Origin: Metridium senile
Taxonomy: Eukaryota > Cnidaria > Anthozoa > Actiniaria > Metridiidae
Length of the DNA: 64,000 nt
Direction of reading: 5' to 3'
Assembly: GCA_949775045.1 (NCBI GenBank)
Contig: OX459108.1
Coordinates: forward strand, 11,305,572-11,369,571
Shown: in pieces, positions 35,132 to 45,494 of the stretch
Numbering within the stretch: the first letter of the stretch is position 1
Layout of the letters: every line of letters begins with the position of its first letter
Made by a program: the position numbers and the translations under genes
Notes under the pieces: generated by a model
Database searches by the model: none
Seen by the model: the letters and a program-made list of their open reading frames with translations, nothing else
What the model was told of the DNA's origin: nothing

Positions 35132-36191
35132 AATTAAATCAGTAAGTTATTCCAAGTTCCTTCAGCCAAGTTAATTATTGCTTGTAAATATATATAAAGC
35201 TCTACTGTTAAGCTTCAAATCCTATGGTAACTGGTGATTCATCAATTTGACCAAACTTCAATCCGCTTTATCAACTTATCGAAAAGGAAAGTTTCAAATA
35301 TAAAATGTTCAGGTCAAACAATATTGATTAGAGTATTAATAATGAAGTTTGAGAACTTGGACAAAACTTTCTGGAATTAAATCATCAACTGCAAGTGTTG
35401 CTTAAAAGTATTGAACTCAATGGTTGCGAATACAAAATTGTCAGTTTAAACCTTATTAACAATTGTATTCAGTGATAAGCTTAAATCAACTGATCAACTT
35501 GAAATAAGTGGGGTTTTTTTGGTAGCAAATGTTAAGAATTCAAAATTGACAGCACAAACCTTATTAACGACAGTATTCAGTGATAAGTTTCGATCAATTG
35601 GTCAACTTAAAGTAAGCGAGTATTCATTGGTAGCAGAGCGAGCTTAGACTCGGCAATCGCGATCGATTGAAAACACCAGACAAGATTTTCAGTTGTACAT
35701 GTAGCTTAAAACTACAAACGGAAATTCTTGATCAACTTTCCCATGCACAGTTACTCTTTTGCGTCCATAATAAACATCGAAAGTGTTAGTTGGTAATAAC
35801 AATTGTGCCTGGATATTTGTTTGTAGATCTTGGACTTGTCGATGAAGCTTCGCAGCTAGAAGAAAATCCCGTAAATGAAGTCTTAAATAAACTTTGCGTC
35901 TCTATTCAGTCGTACGTGATCTAGTGGAAAAAGTTTCCAAACTCCTGGAGTCCGTGCAGCGTTTATTCAACTTCTTTTTCTACGTTCAAGCAGCGTCTAA
36001 ACTACGCACTTTATTCTAATACCGTAGCTGTGGTAATTAAGCATTGTTTGGACTCTGTAAGGACCGGGGCTTGTATTGTTCTCTGATTTAGCGATATCTT
36101 TTGTTCAAGTGCATCAAAGACTTGCGGTATACTGAATAAACGCATGACTGGATTGGCCAGCTTGCGTAACTTGCGAAATAAAACTGCAGTA

Positions 36192-36594
36192 GAGCAAATG
36201 CAATTAAACCATGAAATAATATTAAGTAAATTCTAAAAAAATAGTCACTAAATTGTTCCTACTATTCACCCAAAATAAATAATAAAACAAAGGATAATGA
36301 GCAATCCCTTCTTTTACTCCGACGAAAGGCTATAAAGATCGAAACGTCAGTAAAGTTAAGTCAACATTTGTTAAGGTGTTACAAATTTCATTATATTACC
36401 TATATATAGTTTATAATTATCAAACACCGACACAGCTTATACTAGGTTACTCGCTAGTTTCCACTATGTTTCCATTTATTTTCCTTGTATATTACTCTTT
36501 TGTCTCAAGATATTCTGGTTGAGCGATAGTTACTAAATAGTCACTATTTGTTAGTACTCTTAGATTGCATTTCATGGTTTAACTGCATTTGCTC
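36192..36594. mobile_element. MITE family E, copy 1, TA TSD, with nested repeat
   Basis: The left end GAGCAAATGCAATTAAACC (on to atgaaat) is inverted at the right end (ccatgg-less form atttcatggtttaactgc, then atttgctc); TA on both sides. The closely related copy at 49646-49871 is 226 bp, while this one is 403 bp because a Penelope-like repeat (about 36310-36485) sits inside it. Confidence 0.82.
36310..36485. repeat. Penelope-like repeat, copy 2
   Basis: ctccgacgaaaggctataaag, split as ctccgacgaaaggct and cgaaacgtcagtaaagttaa, followed by gtgttacaaatttcattata and aacaccgacacagcttatac. It matches the copies at 5180-5625 and 54335-54535, inverted relative to the former. Confidence 0.55.
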
Positions 36595-36753
36595 TATTCG
36601 TATTCATACAGCTTGGAATTACACACTTTATTCGATTTTTCAAGAACACGGATTTAAAGGAATTGCTATCTCATGTGTTGACAAGGCATTGAAGATCAAG
36701 TGAAATATTTTACAGTTACGAGATTGAGTGTCTTTTTCGAGCAGAGTTATTAA

Positions 36754-36975
36754 AGTTGACCCATGCTTTGTGCTGTTTTGTTGTTGTTGAGTGTTATAAT
36801 TCATTCGCAGTCAGTCGTATTACGAGAAAACAAATAAAACAAAACGCTAAATAACGATTTAGTTAAAGAGCATAAATACACACTCACGTCGTAAAATATA
36901 TCAAAATGTCCGATTCAGCTGTGGCAATTTAATGATACACGAAATTCAGTCTTTCGCGCAGTGCATGCTTTTTTT
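36754..36975. mobile_element. TTAA-type MITE (family F), copy 1
   Basis: After TTAA (36750-36753) the sequence follows the order of the intact copy at 61635-61865: gcattcatt-like core, attacgagaaaac, cataaatacacactc, cgaaattcagtctttcgcgc. The right inverted end is lost. Confidence 0.6.
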
Positions 36976-37867
36976 TAACATATTTTATTAATGATTCATG
37001 TACATAAAATATTACATTAGTTTTTCACTATTATTTACATCTACATATTAACAATAATATTTTCTAATTCATGTTATTTATATAAATGGTTATGTATCAT
37101 TACTTCAGAATATAAATTGTTATATATAAATTATTATTTCAGAAAAGTATACTTACTGTTTGATAGTTTTATACAGTTAAAGCATTAACTATATTTTTCC
37201 ATTTTTCGCCATGAGTTTTAATTTTATTTCTTGACTTTGCTATAATAGTGCATAGTGCATGCTATATAAAGTAGATATAACACGAAAACACAGATTGTTT
37301 TGTTTATTTGTTCAGTAAAGCAGTTGACATCAGTTTCAACTTTTATTGTATAATGAAATATGGAATAAGAATTATGAAATTTATGTTAATTACAATTTTA
37401 AGAGGACAATATTATATATGTTTTTAAGAGGACAATATTAATGACATTTCACAATTGATGCTATTGTATATTAAGCATTTAGATAGAACTTCTGAGGTAT
37501 CACGTGCATTTCTTTTCGTGTTAATGCCATTTTTGGTTGGTTGTATTTGTTCGCTTTTTCGTAAAGCTATAATATGTCTATTTGTACTACTGAGAAGATT
37601 TAACTGAACGAATAGTTTAAACATTTATTATATTTATCTATATTTCTTTTTTTTTTAATCTTAATCTAGTTTTCATTATAGTATTTTTAAAAAGGCATAA
37701 CATCATTACAAGAATTATTTGTTTTTTCAGGATTATCCCTTTGGTTAGCTTATGTAAAATAACTTGTTTTTGACAAATTGTAGAACCATTGTCGTGTGAA
37801 AAAGATTATAGACGTAACACTCAAAGACCGCAAGTATACTTGGGATACCGACAAAGAAACCTTAAAA

Positions 37868-38010
37868 TTGCAAACAAGCAAGCACAGTTGGTTAGTGCGC
37901 GGCGTTCTGTGCGAGAGGTCCCGAGTTCGATTCCCAGTGACCTCACAATCTTGTTTCAACTTCATTTCTTTCTGTGCAGCTTTAAGTAGCTTTAAATACC
38001 CATAAAACGG
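37868..38010 (+). repeat. tRNA-derived SINE fragment
   Basis: ggttagtgcgcggcgttctg followed by cgagaggtcccgagttcgat and tcccagtgacctcac gives an RNA polymerase III B box (GAGTTCGATTCCC) and a weak A box. A non-tRNA body (cagctttaagtagctttaaa and acccataaaacggagtt) follows. The tRNA-like part does not form a complete tRNA. Confidence 0.65.
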
Positions 38011-38279
38011 AGTTTTTTATAATTAGCTGTATATCTGTTGTCGGATCCCTTTGAGGATCATTTCGTATTCTGATTGGCTTGGCGGAGTGTTTGCAAACTG
38101 TCGGTATTCACACTTCAGGAATTTCGATTCCGCTGAACCTATTGATGTTACGCTTAGGGTGAAGCCTTATCTGATTGGCTTCCTCGACTCGACTTGTGCA
38201 ACAAGAACTGTCTCTATCAATACACTCAACGTTAGGCAAGGTCGACGACAGGTATACAAGGTCTAGCCTCATTCCAGTC

Positions 38280-38352
38280 TACCCATCGCCTGAGGAAGAC
38301 TGCGCAATAGCATTCGACACCGACGTCGCGGTAAAAACCTTCGACATTCGTG
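38280..38352 (+). repeat. Degenerate Penelope-like motif
   Basis: cgcctgaggaagactgcgca followed by atagcattcgacaccgacgt resembles the ctga-gga ... gcagtcgaaacgtcg pattern found in Penelope-like retroelements, with several substitutions. Confidence 0.35.
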
Positions 38353-39459
38353 AGACAAACGAAAAAATTCAGTTTAAAAATTTAGTTTCTAATTCTCTCC
38401 AGTAATTCTCTCTCAACTGTAGCTAAATTAGTAAAAGGATAGAAACAACATCTTTTGCGTTTTTACATTTTTTTTCGATATACTCGCGTAGTTTGCTTTA
38501 CTAAAGATTAAGAAAAGACATTTAGAGGGCTATTAGATAGACAAATAATAGCATTCGCTGCGAGTTATGTTTTCTCCAAATACTGAATACTTTGTTTGTT
38601 TGTTTGTTTTTAAAAGAAAAAAGCACCAATTCTTTTACGACATAACAATAACAATTCACATATATTTTTACAGGCTTGAATTTTAAAAACGTTTCTTCTC
38701 GATCGGTTATCCATAAATTAACATACAAAATAGATAAAAAACTACTAGAGTCACAGGTAATTGAATGTTTTTTCTCTATAGCTATGTTTAACTCTTTATT
38801 CTCGAATTTTTTTTTTGCGTTTTATTTCGTATATTGTTTTGTAATTTTAATACTTTGGTTTGGAAATTAATCCTTTGCTAATCTTTATCGACGCGAAATA
38901 GCTTTGCCTGGTTTGGCTGAATTCCTACCCGATTATATTCGACTCTCTTCCCATTCACGAAATGGAATGACAGCTCTTCAAGTATGAATATAATTGGTGC
39001 ATTAAGTGCCCAAAACCTGGAAAAAAATTGAGGAGTTGTTTATGAGTTTGTAAAAGAATTTCCATTATCGGGTCTTATATTTCTAAAGTGGCTGATGAAT
39101 TTCACAATGAATTAAGATTGTAGCTGTTCTATTAAAGTTTCTGGATACAATATGCTTTGGATCAAAGTAATTTTTGCATTATTTTTCTCGTTTCATCTTC
39201 TATTTGCATCTACAAGGTCAGTAATTTAATCAAAGCTAGAAAGCTTTGAAATTCAAATAATATGGCGAAGTATTCACCTCTATCAACAAGCAACTGATGT
39301 TCTAATAATATATTCCTGGGATTAAACCTTTTAAAGCGAATATATTTTAATAAAAAGAAAATATTATAAATTTAAAAGGAAATTCATATCTAGAAAAGTA
39401 AGTTTTCCAGCAAAGTTTTTGGTATATTTCTGTCCAGTAAAAATGTGTTTGGCAACTGA

Positions 39460-39528
39460 GGTGTCTGGTCGAACCCAGGTTACAGTGGTGAAAGGCCAGC
39501 GCTCTCACCGCTAGGCCACTCATGCCAC
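39460..39528 (-). repeat. tRNA-like SINE head
   Basis: On the minus strand gtggcctagcggtgagagcg and cctgggttcgacc give good A and B boxes about 35 bp apart. The flanks do not pair as an acceptor stem, so this is a SINE head rather than a working tRNA gene. Confidence 0.55.
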
Positions 39529-39529
39529 T

Positions 39530-39657
39530 GGGGCCGGTTGTATAAAGTTATTCGCGGATAAAAGTTATCCACTGCATAGTTTTTTTTATAGATTTTATCT
39601 GCCGGATAAGGATTTATCCGGTGGATAGCGCTATTCAGTCTTCGTAGAACCAGCCCC
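39530..39657. mobile_element. MITE family D
   Basis: ggggccggttg at the left and gaaccagcccc at the right are inverted. The interior (ggataaaagttatccactgc, then ggataaggatttatccggtg, agcgctattcag) is itself palindromic. A decayed relative is at 31490-31612. Confidence 0.7.
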
Positions 39658-40389
39658 TGTTCTTTACTTTACCGTTACTTTTTACTGGTGCTCATTATAC
39701 AGTTAGACATCGCATTGAGCTTTCCAAAGTAATACGAAAACTGTTCTATCAGTCTCGTTTATGTTTTGTCAACATTTTAGGTAATTATAGCACACTGAGG
39801 GCAACCTTCAAATTCCGTCGTCGAATTCAAAACTTCATGCTTGGGTTCTACATCCCATCCATATTAACCGTCATGCTCTCCTGGGTGTCCTTCTACCTCA
39901 GTCCAAACTCTGCGCCTGCGCGGTGTGCCCTTGGTATCATTACAGTCTTAGCGATTGGTGGATTCTTGACTGGTCAGCGGAATTCCTTTCCAATAGTGTC
40001 TTATGTGATGGCCTTTGACCTGTATATACTGGTGTGTTATATTTTTGCTGCGATGGCATTGGTTGAGTACGCTGTGGTGCATTATTTTGCTGTATATGAG
40101 ACTCAGATGGTTCAAAGGGAAACAAATGAGGTACAATATTATTATGCAATAATGCAAGCAGTACATACAAACACATTTGTACTCTATCTGTTTAAATTAA
40201 CGCCCTTAATATTTATTTTTCAACATTGTGTGGCTGCCTTTTATTTGTAGGCAATAAAGAGGTGGAATGCATAGATATCATGATTTCAATCAATTAAAAC
40301 ATTGCACAACGAATCAATCAATTAATTAATGATCCATTAATCAATCAATCAATTAAGCAACCAACCAACTAGCCAATCAAACAATCGAT

Positions 40390-40425
<36 letters not shown>
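40390..40425. repeat. (GCAA)n microsatellite
   Basis: Nine tandem gcaa units in the intron between the two membrane exons of receptor locus 2, next to caat-rich sequence. Confidence 0.95.
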
Positions 40426-40426
<1 letters not shown>

Positions 40427-41176
40427 TGAAAACTAATGAATCCATCTATCATTATGTAGTACGTCCAATTCTAAAGAATATGTCACACTACATGATTAGA
40501 TTGGGGCAGAGGTTGATCGACGATATCTGTGACCTGGCAATTAATATAATATATGTTTTATTATAGTCTTTCTAAACTTACAGAACAAAGAAATTGGCAA
40601 AGCAAAACTGACTAATGACTTGTTCATCGATGATGATGAATACGAACCTACAAGAAATGGAAGTATCGAAATGAAAACAGCTAACACTACCCAGCACGAG
40701 ACTTCATCGCAAGCTGCTAATAATATAATAAATCTATCACCGGTAACTTCAAACGAACTCTCACTGGAACGGAACAATTGTGTTTGGAAGGCTCTAGAAG
40801 GAATTATCATATCTCCATGGAGAGCCTTCCAAATTATCAAAGAAGATGCTTTGATTATCGATAAAATCTCCAGAGTGGTTTTTCCATTGGTTTTTATGTT
40901 TTTTAATGCGTTCTATTGGGTATATTATAAAATGGAGCATAATACAGACGAGATATGATTCGTTAGAGGATGAAATTCAGGCTCTTCTGAGACTGCACTG
41001 AAGGATACATAAGTAAAGTCGAAAACATTTACAAGTCACCAATCTCGCTTAGGTGGGTTTTTAAAATTTTCAAAAGATTGAGGGATGTTCCAAGGCATCA
41101 AGTAAAGTTGTTGCGTGATGACCTTTGCAGTTAGAAAAGGTAGAGCTAGGAAAACAAAAAGAAAACGACGATAACA

Positions 41177-41184
41177 AAAAGAAG

Positions 41185-41216
<32 letters not shown>

Positions 41217-41228
41217 GAAGAAGAAGAA

Positions 41229-41260
<32 letters not shown>

Positions 41261-41282
41261 AAAAAAAGAAGAAGAAGAAGAC
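41177..41282. repeat. (GAA)n microsatellite
   Basis: gaa tract with a few substitutions about 220 bp after the stop codon of receptor locus 2. Poly-Ser and poly-Leu frames are artefacts. Confidence 0.93.
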
Positions 41283-41408
41283 ACACTGAATTTTCTTTCA
41301 ATTGAGACTTGTCCCAGCTTTTAAAAGCAACAAGCATCAATCCAAGATACATCTTTTAATTATCTTTAGTGTAAAATAAAATACAAAAATAGCTTCCAAA
41401 CAAATAAA

Positions 41409-42205
41409 AACAATTCAAGTAAACAACAACTATACAAAACAAGACGAAGTCAGACTTTTTTTCACGCCCACGATTAGTTAGCACATTGTGTGCTAGAAAT
41501 CCCTTTTCGTGACATTTTCTGAAATATGGGTACAGTTAAATAATTTTGACGTCCTATATTACAAAAATAAAAACAATTTAAACAGCAACTACAAAACATG
41601 ACAAAGTTAGACTTTGTTTGCGCTCACAATTATTTAGCACATTGTGTGCTATAGAAATCCCTTTCCGTGACGTTTTCTCAAACATGGGTACAGATAAACA
41701 ATCTTGACGTCATATATTGCAAAAATAAAAACAATTTAAAGTACAACAACTACAAAACATGACAAGTTAGACTTTGTTTGCGCTCACAGTTATTTAGCAC
41801 ATTGTGTCAGCTAGAAATCTCTTTTCGTGACATTTTCTAATAAAATATTTGTATATGTACAGTTAAACAATTTTGACGTGGTATATTTCAAAAAATATAA
41901 ACAATTCAAGTAAACAACAATTAAAGAAAAGGCAAATTAAGTCAGACTTTGTTCACGCCTACGATTATTTAGCATATTGCTAGAAATCCCTTTTCGTGAC
42001 GTTTTCTCAAATATGGGTTAAGTTAAACAATTTTGACGTCACAAATTACAAAAAATATAAACAATTTAAACAACACAACGGTACTACAAAACAAGACAAA
42101 GTTAGACTTTGTTCCCGTTCACGATTATCTAGCACATCGTGTGCTAGAAGTTCCTTTTCGTGATATTTGCGTAAATGTGCGTAAACAATTTTGACGTCAT
42201 ATACT
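41409..42205. repeat. ~160-bp tandem repeat, five copies, CRE-like words
   Basis: Ordered words acaatttaaa, caaaacatgacaaagttaga, tttagcacattgtgtgctag, aaatcccttttcgtgac, atgggtacagttaaacaatt and ttgacgtcatat recur five times. Three units carry a perfect TGACGTCA (41705-41712, 42034-42041, 42192-42199). Confidence 0.85.
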
Positions 42206-42397
42206 TTTCCTGTTCTTTCGTGTGGTTTCAGAAATTACATGCCTATTCTCAACATTAATAATATTTTTAGATTCTACAGTTTATTCCTACTGATCGGTGT
42301 TGTAACAGCATGGTAACAATAGGGTTTGGCCTAGATTATTCTAAACATATTAACAAAGCAATTAACGCGAAAGGAAATCATGTTTTTGAAAATACAC

Positions 42398-42567
42398 TGG
42401 TACCTCTATTAAGCGGTCACCCTCGGGACTTTCCAAAGTGGCCGCTTAATAGAGGTTGGCCGCTGAAAGAGGTATAGAATAGGTATAGGAATAGATTTGG
42501 GACTTTTTATTGTGGCCGCCTAATAGAGGGTGACCGCTTAATGGGTGACCGCTTCATAGAGGTACCA
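42398..42567. mobile_element. MITE (CCTCTATTAAGCGGTC ends)
   Basis: ggtacctctattaagcggtc at the left is inverted at the right (gaccgcttcatagaggtacc). Inner words gtggccgcttaatagagg and gtggccgcctaatagagg add further symmetry. Confidence 0.75.
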
Positions 42568-43441
42568 CCGTATCCATAAAGTATGCATTAATATTTAGCA
42601 AGAGAGTTTTTCTATGCCTTTACCATGAAAAGTCCGATATGTTTTTGGAATTAAAATACATAGTTTCTTTGTTTATTTATTTTTATTTTTAATAATATTT
42701 AAACAGGTTGCCCAATTCAGCATGGCTGGTATATTTCTGGTATATGTATATTTCTAACAAGAACTAATTTCGTCCAGTCTTTCCAGTTTTTGTTGTTTTA
42801 TAATCCTGCTTTTATTTCCAACATTTCTTTGCGGTGTTTGGCTAAGTTTAACCACTAGTCCACATTTTTTACTGTGTTGCAAATTTCATATATTACCTAT
42901 CGTCACAATCTTAACTATAATTAACTATATCTAATTTTTCTTTGATGCTTTATAAGTTGAAATCGTCGTATTGCAGCTGCAATACAATTTTAGTGGGAAT
43001 ACAATTAAGAGAAATGAATAAGGTCCGTCCTCTTGTCTTTAAAAAACAGAGGCAACAGGACCAGTTTATCATTGAAGCTTGAATAAAACATATTTTCAAG
43101 AGGATTGCAATTGCCGCTGTACTATTTGACAAAAGGCGCATTAGTGCAGGCTAAGACTCGATGTGCTGTCAAAATATCCACAAATCCCAAAGAAAGCAAG
43201 AAAATATTTTATCGCTTTACAAAAGAAAACACATTTATTTATTGATTTATTTATTTAATCACTTCCACCTTATTAGTAAAAATACAATATAATACAAAAA
43301 AATATTAAGAATAAGAATATTAATTGCTAAGACAGATAACATTTTTAATTTACTTTGAATTGAGGCTATCCCTGTGCAAACGCGCCTTTTGTCAAATAGT
43401 ACAGCGGTGCTAGCGCTAGATAACATGAAACTGGTTTAATT

Positions 43442-43657
43442 TTGAAAACAAAGTACAACTACACAAGCTTGGAGGCATCTCATACAATACCAGTAAGGAG
43501 AACGAGTACTGACATTACGCTAATAGTATTTTGTTTTCTAACTTCTTCACGTGGTGTACTCTATACTATTACACACAGCATGAAAACACATTTTAACCCT
43601 TTTGTTTATGTTATGATTTTGATATATGTTCAAAGACGCCATGGGAAACTTTCTTAA
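43442..43657 (+). pseudogene. Possible GPCR C-terminal fragment
   Basis: The frame reads RRTSTDITLIVFCFL, then THFNPFVYVMILIYVQRRHG and a stop. NPFVY followed by a basic segment resembles TM7 (NPxxY) and helix 8 of rhodopsin-like receptors, and the preceding hydrophobic stretch could be a damaged TM6. The homologous stretch in copy 2 (about 48400-48600) is frameshifted and has lost the motif. Too short to classify; it could be chance. Confidence 0.35.
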
Positions 43658-43934
43658 AAAGATCCTGCTGGTTTACTTTGAGCTGAAACTTATCGAAAGA
43701 AAAAGAAAAATATGATTTTCTTGAAATAAAATCAGAAAAAAGAAACCACACGTACAGCAGAAATATGTTTTGTTTTGCTTTCTTTGTTGCTTTTTATTGC
43801 TTTTTAAACCCTTTTTGGCTGCTATACAGATACCACAGCATTTAAACTAGTCGGGATCTTCTTAGAATCTTCAAGAAAATTCTTACTTCCATAACGAATG
43901 GAAGCGGCATTATAAAAGAGGCACACTATGTTGG

Positions 43935-44526
43935 AAGAAGAGAAGAAAAGAGAAGAGAAGAGAAGAGAAGAGAGAGAGAAGAGAAGAGAAGAGAAGAGAA
44001 GAGAAGAGAAGAGAAGAGAAGAGAGAGAGAGAAGAGAAGAGAAGAGAAGAGAAGAGAAGAGAAGAGAAGAGAAGAGAAGAGAAGAGAAGAGAAGAGAAGA
44101 GAAGAGAAGAGAAGAGAAGAGAAGAGAAGAGAAGAGAAGAGAAGAGAAGAGAAGAGAAGAGAGAAGAGAAGAGAAGAGAAGAGAAGAGAAGAGAAGAGAA
44201 GAGAAGAGAAGAGAAGAGAAGAGAAGAGAAGAGAAGAGAAGAGAAGAGAAGAGAAGAGAAGAGAAGAGAAGAGAAGAGAAGAGAAGAGAAGAGAAGAGAA
44301 GAGAAGAGAAGAGAAGAGAAGAGAAGAGAAGAGAAGAGAAGAGAAGAGAAGAGAAGAGAAGAGAAGAGAAGAGAAGAGAAGAGAAGAGAAGAGAAGAGAA
44401 GAGAAGAGAAGAGAAGAGAAGAGAAGAGAAGAGAAGAGAAGAGAAGAGAAGAGAAGAGAAGAGAAGAGAAGAGAAGAGAAGAGAAGAGAGAAGCGAAGAG
44501 AAGAGAAGAGAAGAGAAGAGAAGAAC
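43935..44526. repeat. (GAGAA)n satellite tract, ~590 bp
   Basis: Pentanucleotide tract with a few gaga slips. The Arg-Glu-Glu-Lys-Arg frame across it is an artefact of a 5-bp period without stops. Present at the same place in copy 2 (48838-49504). Confidence 0.97.
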
Positions 44527-44805
44527 TATATGATAAAAAATTAGGGAGGAACGAGAAACAAAAAAGTTAATCTATTGACGCTAACCTATTGTCAAAACGA
44601 TTATAAAACACGAACGTAGATTTAGACATAAGAGGCACTAATATCATCTGCGCATGCATGATAGATGACTTCAAATTAACTTTTGAACAGCAATAAAAAT
44701 GCAGCTTTTTCCATAAAAGTTGTAAAAAACTTTCTTTATAAATGTGCCATATTCTTTTCACTGTGTCCAATAACCATCAATTCTAAGTGTTTAATTACTA
44801 AAGTT

Positions 44806-44939
44806 ATAGACTGAATCGAATTATGACGGCTTGCTATCGTTCTTGACTGGATAGCCTAGAGTTTTCACATGTATGAGGCTAGCCACTCAAAGACAATAGT
44901 TATTCATATTGGTCACCATATTTCGTTTCTTGTATAGTT
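44806..44939. mobile_element. MITE family C, copy 2
   Basis: tagactgaatcgaattatga, gatagcctagagttttcaca, tgtatgaggctagccactca and ggtcaccatatttcg match the copies at 19155-19311 and 49987-50119. Its presence in both block copies dates it before the block duplication. Confidence 0.65.
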
Positions 44940-45414
44940 TTTGTATATTTGTTTGTATATTTGAACAAAAGGAGCAAAACTTTGAATGTTATTTGTATTC
45001 AATTTTCGTGTTTGATTAATAATTTAAAGTCATAATAAGATTTGTTCTAGTTCAAGCGTTCAAGCAGCTGTTTCTTGAACTTAATTGAAATTGTATTACA
45101 GGAGCTCTCCGGGAAGTTTCTAAATTATTTCGAATTGGTCAGTGTCAACATCATAACACAACTCCAAGGCTATCATTTCAGTTTAAACAGGTGTGACTCG
45201 GGCTTCTGCATGCAGAGTTAACGCAGGAGTGAATTTGAGTGTTTGAGTCAGCACTTTCAAGTTCAGCCTTTAAAAATCTTAAAGTTAAACTCCATCGTGA
45301 TTGTTTACTAACAAACAAGCAGTAAAATCGAGTCTTTGTAAATTGTGGGAAAGTTTTAGTGATTCGTTGAAAATCGTTTATAAGGGCTGGTATAGTACAG
45401 CAAAGTCAACAGGA

Positions 45415-45494
45415 ATGTCGACTCTCATCAAGAGTGGAGCATCTTTTCTCTTTGGTGTTTGGATTTTCTTGTTGTGTTTTCCAACGGCGAAATG
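45415..45494 (+). CDS. Receptor 3 signal-peptide exon, copy 1 (upstream)
   Basis: 80 bp from ATG to a phase-2 donor gtaagt. It encodes MSTLIKSGASFLFGVWIFLL and six more residues, finishing Ala-Lys-Cys once spliced to 55033. Donor quality is better than in copy 2. It needs a ~9.5-kb intron skipping copy 2. Confidence 0.75.

Larger units (their letters stand above)
35132..39151. other. Intergenic, nested repeats
   Basis: No gene was seen. Recognisable items are a TA-flanked MITE with a nested Penelope-like repeat (36192-36594), a TTAA-type MITE (from 36754), a tRNA-derived SINE (37868-38010) and a second Penelope-like motif (about 38285-38350). Stretches 35200-36190, 36980-37860 and 38410-39150 show nothing I can name. 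The ligand-binding exons expected for the receptor locus that follows were looked for here and not found. Confidence 0.55.
39152..40958 (+). pseudogene. Cys-loop receptor locus 2 lacking ligand-binding exons
   Basis: Three candidate exons: 39152-39216 (signal peptide MLWIKVIFALFFSFHLLFA, phase 2 donor like the other loci), 39781-40130 (M1-M3, 350 bp) and 40584-40958 (M3-M4 loop and M4, ending TGA). The M1-M3 exon has the PAR motif, PARCALGIITVLAIGG in M2, and intact M1 and M3. The last exon encodes an acidic loop and M4 (RVVFPLVFMFFNAFYWVYY). The 564 bp between 39217 and 39780 holds only a tRNA-like SINE and a MITE. There is no Cys-loop, RWxD or WxPD exon there or further upstream, and the signal exon (phase 2) cannot join the M1 exon (phase 1) in frame. 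Best read as an internally deleted gene. Both membrane exons are nevertheless open and well conserved, so the loss is recent, or the exons are maintained in some other way. Confidence 0.72.
40959..45414. other. Intergenic: tandem arrays and duplicated block copy 1
   Basis: Contents in order: a GAA tract, a 5-copy ~160-bp array (41409-42205), a MITE (42398-42567), and copy 1 of the duplicated block (from about 43020) with a degenerate GPCR-like fragment and a GAGAA tract. No intact gene is seen before the signal exon at 45415. Confidence 0.55.

Noticed and set aside
37868..37945. Possible tRNA gene
   Set aside because: B box is good but the A box is weak and no acceptor stem forms; the following body fits a SINE.
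39460..39528. Possible tRNA gene on the minus strand
   Set aside because: A and B boxes are present, but arms do not pair into a full cloverleaf; more likely a SINE head.
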